Source: Jutongia huaianensis
GTDB taxonomy: Bacteria > Bacillota > Clostridia > Lachnospirales > Lachnospiraceae
Length of the DNA: 64,000 bases
Assembly (NCBI RefSeq): GCF_014384985.1
Contig: NZ_JACRSX010000002.1
Coordinates: forward strand, 124,001-188,000
Direction: 5' to 3'
Below are positions 53,602-62,981 of this stretch, one piece after another. A model generated the notes under the pieces. It was given only the letters and a program-made list of their open reading frames with translations, was not told where the DNA came from and did not search any database. The stretch's first letter is position 1. Every line of letters begins with the position of its first letter. The position numbers and the translations under genes were made by a program.

Positions 53602-55959
53602 ATGATGGTACAGGAAGAATTTGAAGAAAAAAAGAAAATGATCGATGAATTTGTCAATTCAAAGGGATATCGCAGCATGTCAATAAAGGAGATGGCAATG
53701 GTATTGCAGGTGCCGTCCCGTGAAAAAAAGGATTTTCGCGAAGTGCTGGATGCCCTTGCCATGGAGGGTAAGATCAGCATTGACTTGAAGGGAAAGATTA
53801 AACCGCTTCCGGCAGATGTGAAAGTGGGCCGTTATATGGCGACCCAGAGAGGCTTTGGGTTTGTGCGCGTTGAAAATGAGGAAGATGATATTTTTATTCC
53901 GGGGGTACATACCAAGGGAGCGCTTGACGGGGATACCGTACAGGTGCTGGTCAAAAAGGAAGGCGGAGAGGGCAAACGCCGGGAAGGCCAGGTGTTAAAT
54001 ATTTTGGAGCGCGGCAACAGCATTATCGTAGGAACCTATACACGCAGTAGAAATTTTGGCTTTGTCACACCGGACAATCAGAAATTTACCAAGGATATTT
54101 ATGTGGCAAAGGCAGAGAGTAAAGGGGCTGTCACCGGTCACAAGGTAGTTGTGGAGATCACGGACTTTGGCGATGAGCAGCGAAAGCCGGAGGGGCGTGT
54201 TCTGGAGATTCTGGGACATGTGAATGATCCGGGTGTTGATATTCTCTCTGTGATCAAAGCATATGGTCTGCCGGAGGAGTATCCGGATGAGGTAATGAAG
54301 CAGATTGAGGATATCCCGGATGAGGTAGAGGAGAGTCAGAAGGCCGGCAGAGCAGATTTTCGTGATCTGCAGACGGTGACCATTGACGGAGAGGATGCGA
54401 AGGATCTGGATGATGCCATTACTCTTTCCAAGGAAGGAAATATGTATCATCTAGGTGTTCATATTGCGGATGTCAGCCAGTATGTGACAGAAGGGTCGCC
54501 TTTGGATAAGGAGGCGTTGAAGCGTGGAACCAGTATTTATCTGGTGGACCGCGTGATCCCGATGATTCCCCACAAATTGTCTAACGGAATCTGTTCTCTG
54601 AATCAGGGGGTAGATCGTCTGGCATTATCCTGTATGATGGACATCAATGAAAAGGGAGAAATTGTAAAGCATAAGATCTGTGAATCCGTGATCAATGTTA
54701 CACGGCGTATGTCATATACCAGTGTACACAAGATTGTTGAGGAGAATGACGAGCAGGAGCGGAAAGAATACGAAGAATTAATTCCGATGTTCGAACTGAT
54801 GTATGAGTTGGCAGAAATCCTGCAGGCAAAGAGGGAGAAGAGAGGTTCTATTGATTTTGACTTCCCGGAGGCAAAGATTATCTTAGATGAAAAGGGAAAG
54901 CCGATTGATGTCAAGGAGTATGAGAGAACCCAGGCAAACCGCATTATTGAGGAGTTTATGCTGGCAGCCAACCAGACGGTGGCAGAGGAATATTTCTGGA
55001 GCGAGCTTCCGTTTGTATATCGTACCCATGAGACACCGGATATGGAAAAGATCCAGAATCTTGCGTTATTTATTGAGAACTTTGGATATACTTTGAAGAT
55101 CAAGGAGGATGAGATCCATCCGAAGGAGATTCAGAAGCTGATGCGTGCCATTGCAGGAAAGCCGGAGGAAGGACTGATCGGCAGACTGGCACTTCGTTCT
55201 ATGAAGCAGGCGCGATATACTACAGACTGCGAGGGACATTTCGGCCTGGCAATGAAGTATTATTGTCATTTTACTTCTCCGATCCGCCGTTATCCAGATC
55301 TGCAGATTCACCGGATCATTAAGGAGAATCTTCACGGTGGCATGAAAGAGAAGCGGATCGAGCATTATCAGAAGATCCTGCCGGAGGTGACAGAGCAGAC
55401 AAGTGCATTGGAGCGTCGTGCAGATGATGCAGAGCGTGAAGTAGAGAAGATGAAGAAAGCTGAGTATATGGAACAGTTTGTCGGAAAGGATTTCGAGGGA
55501 ACTATTTCCGGTCTGACCACCTGGGGGATGTATGTAGAGCTGCCAAATACCATTGAGGGTATGATCCGTGTGGCAGATATTCCGGGAGACTATTACTATT
55601 ATGATGAAGATCTGCATCGTATGGTGGGAGAAAATACAGGCAAGGTTTATAAGATGGGAGAGCCGTTGCGCATCATTGTGGCGGGAGTTGATAAGCTGAC
55701 CAGAACCATTGACTTTGTATTGTATCAGGAGGATGAGGAAGGAAATCCGATCCTGCCGCCAATGGAAAAGAAGTCGCCGAAGGAGAGGATCAGTGCCAAA
55801 GAGAAAAAGGCGATGGCAGCCCAAGCCTCCGGAAAAGGACGAGGTGCTTCCAAGGACAAGGATGGAAAGGGTGGCAGAACCCGATCCGACAGAGGAAGCC
55901 GCAGAATGAAGGATCGTAAGGCAAAGAAAAAAGCAGCAAAGAGACGCAGCAGAAAATAA
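53602..55959 (+). CDS. rnr: ribonuclease R
   Basis: Processive 3'-5' exoribonuclease that degrades structured RNA and works with tmRNA in quality control. The 785-residue protein has an N-terminal winged-helix segment, cold-shock domains (GRYMATQRGFGFVRVE near 75; GTYTRSRNFGFVTPD near 145), the RNB catalytic centre with DGEDAKDLDDAI near 262, an S1 domain near 630 (FEGTISGLTTWGMYVELPN) and a lysine/arginine-rich tail typical of RNase R. Two ATGs (53602, 53605) follow GAAAGGAAAG. The tandem repeats 53495-53548 lie just upstream. smpB follows after 61 bp. Confidence 0.96.
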   Translation: MMVQEEFEEKKKMIDEFVNSKGYRSMSIKEMAMVLQVPSREKKDFREVLDALAMEGKISIDLKGKIKPLPADVKVGRYMATQRGFGFVRVENEEDDIFIPGVHTKGALDGDTVQVLVKKEGGEGKRREGQVLNILERGNSIIVGTYTRSRNFGFVTPDNQKFTKDIYVAKAESKGAVTGHKVVVEITDFGDEQRKPEGRVLEILGHVNDPGVDILSVIKAYGLPEEYPDEVMKQIEDIPDEVEESQKAGRADFRDLQTVTIDGEDAKDLDDAITLSKEGNMYHLGVHIADVSQYVTEGSPLDKEALKRGTSIYLVDRVIPMIPHKLSNGICSLNQGVDRLALSCMMDINEKGEIVKHKICESVINVTRRMSYTSVHKIVEENDEQERKEYEELIPMFELMYELAEILQAKREKRGSIDFDFPEAKIILDEKGKPIDVKEYERTQANRIIEEFMLAANQTVAEEYFWSELPFVYRTHETPDMEKIQNLALFIENFGYTLKIKEDEIHPKEIQKLMRAIAGKPEEGLIGRLALRSMKQARYTTDCEGHFGLAMKYYCHFTSPIRRYPDLQIHRIIKENLHGGMKEKRIEHYQKILPEVTEQTSALERRADDAEREVEKMKKAEYMEQFVGKDFEGTISGLTTWGMYVELPNTIEGMIRVADIPGDYYYYDEDLHRMVGENTGKVYKMGEPLRIIVAGVDKLTRTIDFVLYQEDEEGNPILPPMEKKSPKERISAKEKKAMAAQASGKGRGASKDKDGKGGRTRSDRGSRRMKDRKAKKKAAKRRSRK

Positions 55960-56020
55960 AAATTTTATAGCCGGTATATTAGATTCCACAGGAAGATGAT
56001 ATATTGTGCAGGGAGGAATT

Positions 56021-56488
56021 ATGGGAAAGGAAAGTAAAAAGATCATAGCCAACAATAAAAAGGCCTTTTACGATTACTTTATTGAAGATAAATATGAAGC
56101 CGGTATTGAGCTGGTAGGAACGGAAGTGAAATCCCTCCGTATGGGCAAGTGCAGCATCAAGGAGGCATTTGTCCGGATCCAGAAGGGCGAAGTTTTTATT
56201 TATGGCATGCATATCAGTCCCTATGAAAAGGGAAATATATTTAACAGGGATCCTCTCCGGGCAAGGAAGCTTTTACTGCACCGTTACGAGATCCGAAAGA
56301 TTGAAGGGCAGATTGCTCAGAAGGGATATACCCTGGTGCCGTTAAATGTTTATCTCAAAGGAAGTCTGATGAAAGTAGAAATAGGACTTGCAAAGGGTAA
56401 AAAGCAGTATGACAAGCGTCAGGATATTGCAAAAAAGGATCAGCGCCGGGAGGCAGAAAAGCAGTTTAAGGTGAAAAATTTGTATTAA
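56021..56488 (+). CDS. smpB: SsrA-binding protein
   Basis: Binds tmRNA and delivers it to stalled ribosomes. The 155-residue protein has the family motifs [29 protein letters not shown] near 39 and the C-terminal [17 protein letters not shown] segment that probes the ribosome channel. GGGAGG before ATG 56021 sets the start; an ATG at 56006 is not supported. It is followed by ssrA with its own promoter. Confidence 0.97.
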   Translation: MGKESKKIIANNKKAFYDYFIEDKYEAGIELVGTEVKSLRMGKCSIKEAFVRIQKGEVFIYGMHISPYEKGNIFNRDPLRARKLLLHRYEIRKIEGQIAQKGYTLVPLNVYLKGSLMKVEIGLAKGKKQYDKRQDIAKKDQRREAEKQFKVKNLY

Positions 56489-56543
56489 ATGTAATAATCC
56501 CGGAGCCGTTGCGGTAGGGTATATTAAAAAGCTGATTTTGTTA

Positions 56544-56572
56544 TTGACAAAATGTTGTAAGGGTGTTATAGT
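56544..56572 (+). promoter_or_regulatory. ssrA promoter
   Basis: Perfect TTGACA and TATAGT with a 17-bp spacer, 23 bp before the tmRNA 5' end. Confidence 0.8.
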
Positions 56573-56595
56573 AGTCAGCAAACTTACAACTTTAA

Positions 56596-56936
56596 GGGGT
56601 TGTACAGGTTTCGACGGGCTCGCTGAAGATGGAGAAGCTGTCCGTGGTCGGACACCACGTTAAAAGTTCGAAATTAAAATTAAACGCTGAAGATAATTTA
56701 GCACTGGCTGCCTAGTTGCAGCCCATCGGTCCTAGCGTCCCGCCGTTAGGGGTTCCGGTGTCGACCTGCGGGAAACTCTGATGCCTAAGCTTTGCGGTAT
56801 CAGAAAATTCATGAAGCTACTGAAGACTGCAGCCTGTTAGTGGGCGTCAGCCGGAGGGAATGTAAAAGCACTGACTATGACAGTAGAAGGACATTGGATC
56901 CGGGTTCGGACAGGGGTTCGATTCCCCTCAGCTCCA
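56596..56936 (+). ncRNA. ssrA: transfer-messenger RNA
   Basis: Rescues stalled ribosomes by adding a degradation tag. The 5' end GGGGTTGTACAGGTTTCGAC and the 3' tRNA-like end pair as a 7-bp acceptor stem with one G-U. The T arm GGGGTTCGATTCCCC is present. The message part at 56686-56715 reads AEDNLALAA then TAG; whether the resume codon is this GCT or the AAC just before is not certain. The 3' CCA is not encoded. Length is about 341 bases. Confidence 0.95.
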
Positions 56937-56938
56937 CT

Positions 56939-56976
56939 AGCCTCAAGGCGCGACATACCGTGTTTTGGGGCTTTTG
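56939..56976 (+). terminator. Rho-independent terminator of ssrA
   Basis: AGCCTCAA/TTGGGGCT arms (one G-U pair) and a short T run, directly after the tmRNA. Confidence 0.75.
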
Positions 56977-57047
56977 TATTGCACTATATCTGGGGACAAA
57001 ATTGGGATTAGAATATGGATATAAGAATTTGGAAAGAGTGAAGCCAT

Positions 57048-57740
57048 ATGAAGAAGGAATCATTTGTTATCGGGCAGAAACAATGTATCATATACTATGA
57101 CGATAAGCCGGAATATATCCTGTTACAGCCGGTAAATGATCATGAAATGGAAAAACTCGACCGGCAGATGTCTCTGATAAAGGCAGAGGTTTCAGAGCCG
57201 TTTATATTTGTGGCATTTCTCGTGGAGCGGTGGAATCAGGAGTTATCGCCGTGGAACGCGCCGCCGGTCTTTGGGCAGGAGAGCTTTGGAGACGGTGCCG
57301 GAGAAACGTTGGGATTTATCAGTGAAAAACTGATTCCTTTGACGACAGAACAATATGCATCCGGGAGTAATTTACCTGTGATCTTGGGCGGATATTCTCT
57401 GGCGGGATTATTTGCATTGTGGAGTGCCTGTCAGACAGAGGAGTTTTCTATGGTAGCTGCGGTATCGCCGTCCGTATGGTTTCCGGGGTGGAGTGCTTAT
57501 GCGCAGGAGCATAAGCTTAAAGCGGAGAGGGTTTATTTAAGTCTTGGCAGAAAAGAAGAAAAAACAAGAAACAAGATCATGGCAACGGTGGGTGATTGTA
57601 TCCGGGAGCAACACAAAGGACTGATAGAAGATGGTGTTGTGTCTGTTCTGGAATGGAATGAAGGAAATCATTTTCAGAAATCAGATCTTCGGTGTGCTAA
57701 GGGATTTGTATGGTGTGTCCGAAATATAGTACACATATAA
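57048..57740 (+). CDS. putative esterase (alpha/beta hydrolase)
   Basis: A 230-residue hydrolase without signal peptide. The nucleophile elbow GGYSLAG (Ser near residue 117) and the late histidine in EGNHFQKSD near 208 fit a putative-esterase (EstD/Fes-like) fold; the middle AAVSPSVWFPGW also matches that family, whose members include acyl-glycan esterases and siderophore esterases. Substrate unknown. The start ATG is preceded by a weak AAGAG site. It stands between ssrA and the diguanylate cyclase, 37 bp before the latter. Confidence 0.75.
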   Translation: MKKESFVIGQKQCIIYYDDKPEYILLQPVNDHEMEKLDRQMSLIKAEVSEPFIFVAFLVERWNQELSPWNAPPVFGQESFGDGAGETLGFISEKLIPLTTEQYASGSNLPVILGGYSLAGLFALWSACQTEEFSMVAAVSPSVWFPGWSAYAQEHKLKAERVYLSLGRKEEKTRNKIMATVGDCIREQHKGLIEDGVVSVLEWNEGNHFQKSDLRCAKGFVWCVRNIVHI

Positions 57741-57777
57741 AATATTAGAAATCAATCATACAATTGGAAGGGTACAA

Positions 57778-59535
57778 ATGAAAGAAAATAAGATAAAATG
57801 GATCCTGCCGTTTCTTGTGTTTATAATCGGTATGGGTATATTGGTAGGAACGGTAGATCATCTGAAAGCAAATGCCAAGAAACAGAACAGGGAGATGGCA
57901 GGCCTGAATGCGATGACGTATGCAGAGCGTGTTAAGAAAGACATGACGAAAGGAATTGGTGTCACTGATACGTTAAAACAGATTCTGGTCAGTGAACACG
58001 GAAAGATCAGTAGATTTTCTCAGGTTGCAGAGAATATGATGACAAATTCCATTCAGAGTATTCAGCTTGCTCCGGAGGGAATCGTAACTGAAATCTATCC
58101 GGAAAAGGGAAACGAAGCAGGCAAGATTGACCTGATCCATGACAAAGACCGGGGAGAAGTATCCCGCTATGCAAGAGATAATGGAGTGTTTACGATGCAG
58201 GGACCTTTCGAATTAAAACAGGGAGGTCGTGGAATTGCCGTGCGAAATCCGGTATATTTGGAAAATGATGATGGGGAGGAAGTTTTCTGGGGATTTACGA
58301 TTGTGATCATTCGTGTACCGGATATTTTTGCAGATACCGTGAAAGCACTTTCTGATTTTGGATATGATTACCGGCTTTCCAAAAACGTTTCCCGACGGGA
58401 GGAGACCTATGAGGTGATTTCCAGATCCAAAGGAAAGCTGACGGACCCGGTTTCTTATGTTTTTGAGATGGCCGGAGATCGGTGGAAGCTGGAGGTTATG
58501 CCACGGCAGGGATGGTTCGGTTCCCGTAGTCTGTACATGGTTTCTTTGGGAGGTCTGCTGATTGTAGTGCTTCTCACAGGTCTTACCGGAGCACTTCTGG
58601 TTTTTGATGAGCATCGTCGGAGATTTAAAAGGCTTGCTGTTACCGATGCCCTGACGGGGATTTATAATCGTCATGGATTTGATGAGAAGGTAGAACAATA
58701 TCTGAAACAGCATCCGGAAAAGCCGTGCGTGGGAGTGCAGTTTGATATAGATGATTTTAAGCTGATCAATGATATGTATGGACATGCTTCCGGGAATAGA
58801 GCGTTGCAGATCCTTGCACAGAAGATGCAGCAATATTTTGGAGAAAAAGCGGTGGTGGGACGTAACGGCGGAGATGAATTTTGTATTTTTCTTCCGGATT
58901 GCACCTGTGGAAAGGTGAAGCATTGGCTGGAGGAGTTTACGAAAAGCAAGAGAGCATTTTGTTATGACGGGGAAGAAAAGGAGTTTCATATTTCGCTGGG
59001 ATATGCAGAATATCCATTGCAGGGGGATGACTATGACCACCTGATGCGTTGTGCGGACGCTGCCCTTTATGAGGTGAAGCTGCGTGGAAAAAATGGGTGC
59101 ATGGTATATCAGAAGGGATTTCATTCAGAGGTCAGAACACGGCTTGGATTTGCCTTGACGGATGTCTCTGAAAATCTTCCGGGAGCATTTATAATCTACC
59201 GGGCAGATAAAACGGAGGACGAAATTTTATTTGCAAACCGTGAGATGATCCGTTTGACAGGATGCCAGAGCATGGATGAGCTGCTGGAATATACGCAGAG
59301 CAGTTTTCGGAATCTGATCCGGGAGGATGAGCAGGAAACGGTGGAGCATAATATCTGGGAACAGATAGAAAGTGGTCATAGAAATGACTATGTACATTTT
59401 CATCTGAAAAAAGAAGACGGAAGTCTTCTGGAGGTGCTTGACCATGGACGGATTGTGGAAAATGGCCGTTACGGTAAGGTGTTTTATGTGTTGATCGTAG
59501 ATTACATGTCTATGAGAAAGCATTTTAATGTGTGA
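57778..59535 (+). CDS. membrane diguanylate cyclase with CHASE-type sensor, GGDEF and C-terminal PAS domain
   Basis: A 585-residue signalling enzyme predicted to make cyclic di-GMP. A membrane segment (about 8-25) is followed by an extracytoplasmic CHASE-like sensor (about 30-255, MQGPFELKQGGRGIAVRNPVY), a second membrane segment (about 258-280), a GGDEF domain (about 290-445) with intact NGGDEF near 365, and a PAS-like domain (about 460-580, ENLPGAFIIYRADKTEDEILFANREM). The inhibitory RxxD site before GGDEF is missing (GEKA stands there), so product inhibition is probably absent. PAS after GGDEF is a less usual order. Ribosome site TGGAAGGG. Confidence 0.85.
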   Translation: MKENKIKWILPFLVFIIGMGILVGTVDHLKANAKKQNREMAGLNAMTYAERVKKDMTKGIGVTDTLKQILVSEHGKISRFSQVAENMMTNSIQSIQLAPEGIVTEIYPEKGNEAGKIDLIHDKDRGEVSRYARDNGVFTMQGPFELKQGGRGIAVRNPVYLENDDGEEVFWGFTIVIIRVPDIFADTVKALSDFGYDYRLSKNVSRREETYEVISRSKGKLTDPVSYVFEMAGDRWKLEVMPRQGWFGSRSLYMVSLGGLLIVVLLTGLTGALLVFDEHRRRFKRLAVTDALTGIYNRHGFDEKVEQYLKQHPEKPCVGVQFDIDDFKLINDMYGHASGNRALQILAQKMQQYFGEKAVVGRNGGDEFCIFLPDCTCGKVKHWLEEFTKSKRAFCYDGEEKEFHISLGYAEYPLQGDDYDHLMRCADAALYEVKLRGKNGCMVYQKGFHSEVRTRLGFALTDVSENLPGAFIIYRADKTEDEILFANREMIRLTGCQSMDELLEYTQSSFRNLIREDEQETVEHNIWEQIESGHRNDYVHFHLKKEDGSLLEVLDHGRIVENGRYGKVFYVLIVDYMSMRKHFNV

Positions 59536-59615
59536 TAAAGAAAGAGGCTGACAGACGTCATAAGCTGGAGTTGGAAGTAGAAAAAATAGAGAAAATCAGG
59601 TTTCACAGACCGGAT

Positions 59616-59644
59616 TAGACAGATTGGAAAATTTGTGGTATGAT
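59616..59644 (+). promoter_or_regulatory. promoter of the lipoprotein cyclophilin gene
   Basis: TAGACA and TATGAT with a 17-bp spacer, 75 bp before the start. Confidence 0.65.
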
Positions 59645-59719
59645 GTTTTCTGGTTTTTGCCAAAATGCGGATACAAGGTTAAAAAACAAAACCATTTTAA
59701 TGAAGAAAGGTTCGATTTT

Positions 59720-60400
59720 ATGAGAAAAATAAGCGGTATTTTAATGGCAGCACTTCTGGGAGCATTATGCCTGACAGGATGCGGTGGAAATGACAAGACA
59801 GCTGATGCAGACAAAAATGTATCTTCTGCAGCGGTTTCTTCTCCGGCAGCAGACGAAAGTACAACGGTAGAACCGGAGCAGACAGATGATACCGATCTGC
59901 TTTCCGGAAAGCATCATGTCAAGATCAAAGTAAAGGATTATGGGACGATCTCTGTGGAGCTTGATGCTGATGTGGCACCGATCACGGTGACGAACTTTGT
60001 AGATCTTGCAAAGGATGGCTTCTATGATGGTCTGACATTCCATCGTATTATTTCAGGATTTATGATACAGGGAGGTGATCCTCTGGGAAATGGTACCGGT
60101 GGTTCTGAGAAGACGATTAAAGGCGAGTTTGCAGAGAATGGTGTAGAGAATAGCATTTCTCATGTTCGTGGTACGATTTCCATGGCAAGATCGCAGGATT
60201 ATGACAGTGCCAGCTCACAGTTTTTCATTATGCACAAGGATAATCCGGGACTAGATGGCCAGTATGCGGCATTTGGTACCGTAACAAAGGGGATGGAGAT
60301 TGTGGATAAGATCTGCGAGGATACCCAGGTGGAAGATGAAAATGGCACCGTTGCTGCCGAGAATCAGCCGGTGATTAAGAGCATAAAAGTGATTGACTGA
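59720..60400 (+). CDS. lipoprotein cyclophilin-type peptidyl-prolyl isomerase
   Basis: An extracytoplasmic folding helper. The 226-residue precursor has a lipoprotein signal (MRKISGILMAALLGALCLTGC, lipobox LTGC with Cys21), a Ser/Thr/acidic linker (about 25-65) and a cyclophilin domain with FHRIISGFMIQGGDP and SASSQFFIMHKDNPGLDG. It is about half identical by eye to the cytoplasmic cyclophilin at 33398, suggesting a paralogous pair for the two sides of the membrane. ATG 59720 is the start that gives the signal peptide; AGAAAGG lies upstream. Confidence 0.93.
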   Translation: MRKISGILMAALLGALCLTGCGGNDKTADADKNVSSAAVSSPAADESTTVEPEQTDDTDLLSGKHHVKIKVKDYGTISVELDADVAPITVTNFVDLAKDGFYDGLTFHRIISGFMIQGGDPLGNGTGGSEKTIKGEFAENGVENSISHVRGTISMARSQDYDSASSQFFIMHKDNPGLDGQYAAFGTVTKGMEIVDKICEDTQVEDENGTVAAENQPVIKSIKVID

Positions 60401-60589
60401 TAAGATTTGGCAGTTTATGTGAACTGATCCGGCAGACAATAAAATATTTGCGTATATGATACCGGTTTTTGGGAGTTTTATAGAAAATTCGTAATGCAGA
60501 CGCTGCATAGAGAAAAGACTTCCGCAGACCGGTATTTTATTGTATAATTATTTCGTTGGTATGAGAATATATTAAAGGAGAGAACGCTT

Positions 60590-62137
60590 TTGAACAGACG
60601 GAAAAGATGGAACTGTTTTGCTTTGGCAGTGATATTGCTGTTACAGACATGCTGTGGTGAATGGATGCCACAGTCAGAAAGGAATATAGCGGCGGAATTT
60701 GGAATGAATGTAAAAAGGGCATATGCATCAGATCAGTTACCGACCGATAAAAGCAGAAAAACTGTGAAAGGTATAGAAAATATATCAGAAAATATGGGCA
60801 GCACAGTGCTTCCGTCACAGCCGGTTACACCATCTGCAACAGCTGTGGCACAGACAGCGACCCCTCCGGCAGTGGAGTCCCCATCACCGGCACCGTCACA
60901 GACGGCAGTCACATCAGAGCCTCAGCCGACAGAGGTTGTGGATCTGCGTCCGGAGGCGGTAAAGAATCTGTATTTTTGCGGCAGAGGGAGACATAAAGTG
61001 ATGCTTTCGTGGGAGACATCCGGGAAGGCTTCCTATTATCTTGTATACCGCAGAACGGCAGGAACCGGAAAATATACACAGCGTGCCCGTGTACAGACGA
61101 TAAAATATCTGGATCATTCTTTAAAATATGGGAAAAAGTATCAGTATAAGGTGATCGCTGTGAATGATGTCGATGGGATTCGAAAGTCTCAGGCTGTGAC
61201 AGGGGTATACAGCAATCAGACGATTGTAAGCACCGGACATCAGAAATACAGCTATAAAGAGATGAAGGGAGATATCCGGAGTCTCCGGAAAAAATATCAC
61301 GGTATTGTGAAGGCTGATATTATCGGAAAGAGTGAGGATGGCAGAAATATTTATGATGTTGTCATCGGAAATGAAAAGGCTTCCAAAACTCTGCTTGTGG
61401 TTGCAAACCTTCATGCGAGAGAATATATGACCTCCCAGCTTTGTATGGATCAGATTGAATATTATCTGGAGAATTACTACAAAAACAGGGATGGAGGTGC
61501 TTGGAAAAAGACCTTTGACCGGATAGCCGTTCATTATATCCCAATGGCAAATCCGGATGGAACTACGATTTCCCAATATGGAATTGAGAGTATCCGGAGT
61601 GCCTCTCTGCGCAAAAAGCTTTATAAAATGAACCGGGGAGCAAATACAAAAATCTGGAAGTCCAATGCGAGAGGTGTAGATCTGAACCGAAATTATCCGG
61701 TACGGTTCCGTCATCAGGGAAAAAGAGGCAACATGGGTTACAGTGGACCAAAAGCCTGCAGCGAGAGTGAGACCCGTGCGATCAAGGGACTCACAGACAG
61801 ACTGAAATCCCGTCATAATCTGCAGGGGGTAGTCAGTTATCATGCCATGGGTTCTATTATCTTTGGAGGAAGCGGTCTGGGAGGAAAGCTTCAAAAGAAT
61901 ACCGACAGGCTTTATTATCAGACACGCAGACTCACAGGATATGCCAGTGCAGTAAGCTATCATTCCTCCTCAGGAGGAGACGGAAATTATCTGACTTATA
62001 TTCAAAATATAAAACGTGTACCGGGAATTACACTGGAGATTGGAAGGATAACCTGTCCGGGACCGGCCTGGGAGTATCCTTCTATATGGAAGAGAAACAA
62101 ATTGGTTGTGATCAATGCAGCAAAGCTGTTTAAATAG
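60590..62137 (+). CDS. secreted M14 zinc carboxypeptidase with fibronectin III-like domain
   Basis: A 515-residue exported peptidase. A signal peptide (residues 1-25) precedes a long Thr/Pro/Ala linker (about 50-115), an FN3-like domain (about 120-205) and an M14 catalytic domain (about 215-515): zinc ligands in LHARE (HxxE near 274), a third ligand in SYHAMG near 420, the VDLNRNYP motif near 365 and catalytic Glu in TLEIG near 485. M14 enzymes remove C-terminal residues from peptides; gamma-D-glutamyl peptidoglycan peptidases are in the same clan, so wall peptides are possible substrates. The start is TTG 60590, with AAAGGAG 9 bp upstream. No terminator is visible. Confidence 0.88.
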   Translation: MNRRKRWNCFALAVILLLQTCCGEWMPQSERNIAAEFGMNVKRAYASDQLPTDKSRKTVKGIENISENMGSTVLPSQPVTPSATAVAQTATPPAVESPSPAPSQTAVTSEPQPTEVVDLRPEAVKNLYFCGRGRHKVMLSWETSGKASYYLVYRRTAGTGKYTQRARVQTIKYLDHSLKYGKKYQYKVIAVNDVDGIRKSQAVTGVYSNQTIVSTGHQKYSYKEMKGDIRSLRKKYHGIVKADIIGKSEDGRNIYDVVIGNEKASKTLLVVANLHAREYMTSQLCMDQIEYYLENYYKNRDGGAWKKTFDRIAVHYIPMANPDGTTISQYGIESIRSASLRKKLYKMNRGANTKIWKSNARGVDLNRNYPVRFRHQGKRGNMGYSGPKACSESETRAIKGLTDRLKSRHNLQGVVSYHAMGSIIFGGSGLGGKLQKNTDRLYYQTRRLTGYASAVSYHSSSGGDGNYLTYIQNIKRVPGITLEIGRITCPGPAWEYPSIWKRNKLVVINAAKLFK

Positions 62138-62194
62138 AAAGTCTCAAGTATCATTTTAACCGGGAACCAATATACGAAAGCGGAGGAATCAGCG

Positions 62195-62863
62195 ATGGAG
62201 AGAAATGGAGAAAATTTAAAGATTGATTTTCACGGAAATAAACTGGAGCTGGCATTGGACGAGATTAAGTACTTTGAGGGAAGAGCCATGCGGATCTTTG
62301 TAACGATGATGGATGAACATCAGATCAGCTTTGACGGCAATCTGGATGAACTTTGGGAAATGCTGGATGGCACACATTTTATCCGGTGCCATCCAAACTA
62401 TCTGGTGTCATGTAAGGCAATCTCGGCAGTTTATCCGGCACATATCCTTCTGGATAACCGTCTGATCGCCATCAGTCCGTATTATCATGAGATGATCTGC
62501 AGCAAGGTAGATGAACTCCAGATGTGGCTGCGTCAGAGAAGAGCGAAGGAGGAGTGGGGAATTCTGCAGGGAATTTCCGGTACCTACGAGGGAACTCTGA
62601 TCCCAATCCGCAGGGATGAGGATGTTGTGATCGGCAGGGATCCGGAGGAAGCCGATGTCATCTTTGAAACACCGGAGATCAGCCGGAAGCATTGTTCCAT
62701 CAGTTATCTGGGGCCGGAAGAGGGCTTTCTGATCGCAGATTTTTCCACCAACGGTACTTATGTTCTCGGAGGAGACGAGCTTCCGGCGGGACAGCCGGTA
62801 CAGGTTCCCGTGGGAAGCCGTATCTCTCTTTCAAATGGAAAAGCAGTATTTGTTCTGGTTTGA
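62195..62863 (+). CDS. LytTR DNA-binding domain fused to an FHA domain
   Basis: A 222-residue protein. Residues about 5-110 match LytTR (ALDEIKYFEGRAMRIFVTM, DGTHFIRCHPNYLVSCKAISAV), which binds DNA and is usually the output of AgrA/LytR-type response regulators. Residues about 125-222 match an FHA domain (VVIGRDPEEADVIFE, ISRKHCSISY, DFSTNGTYV), which binds phosphothreonine peptides. No receiver domain is present, so regulation by a Ser/Thr kinase is suggested rather than by a histidine kinase; this is inference. It follows the M14 gene by 57 bp and has AAAGCGGAGG upstream of the ATG. Its target genes are unknown; nifJ is the next gene. Confidence 0.85.
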   Translation: MERNGENLKIDFHGNKLELALDEIKYFEGRAMRIFVTMMDEHQISFDGNLDELWEMLDGTHFIRCHPNYLVSCKAISAVYPAHILLDNRLIAISPYYHEMICSKVDELQMWLRQRRAKEEWGILQGISGTYEGTLIPIRRDEDVVIGRDPEEADVIFETPEISRKHCSISYLGPEEGFLIADFSTNGTYVLGGDELPAGQPVQVPVGSRISLSNGKAVFVLV

Positions 62864-62981
62864 TCCGGCATCTGTGACCGAAGAAACTGTTATTGATAAA
62901 AAACAGCATTATCAGTAGGTGAAAAAAGTGTAAATATTTTGTTAAGTTCGCACTTTTCCGACAAAAATGAACCTCCCATTC

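Noticed and set aside
53411..53605. 64-residue open frame with VRFANKVRFAS-like repeats between secG and rnr
   Set aside because: It runs through the secG terminator and the three 18-bp repeats; the protein repeat is a by-product of the DNA repeat.
55066..56055. 329-residue open frame antisense to the end of rnr
   Set aside because: It covers the conserved RNB and S1 coding parts of rnr in reverse and shows no domain or ribosome site.
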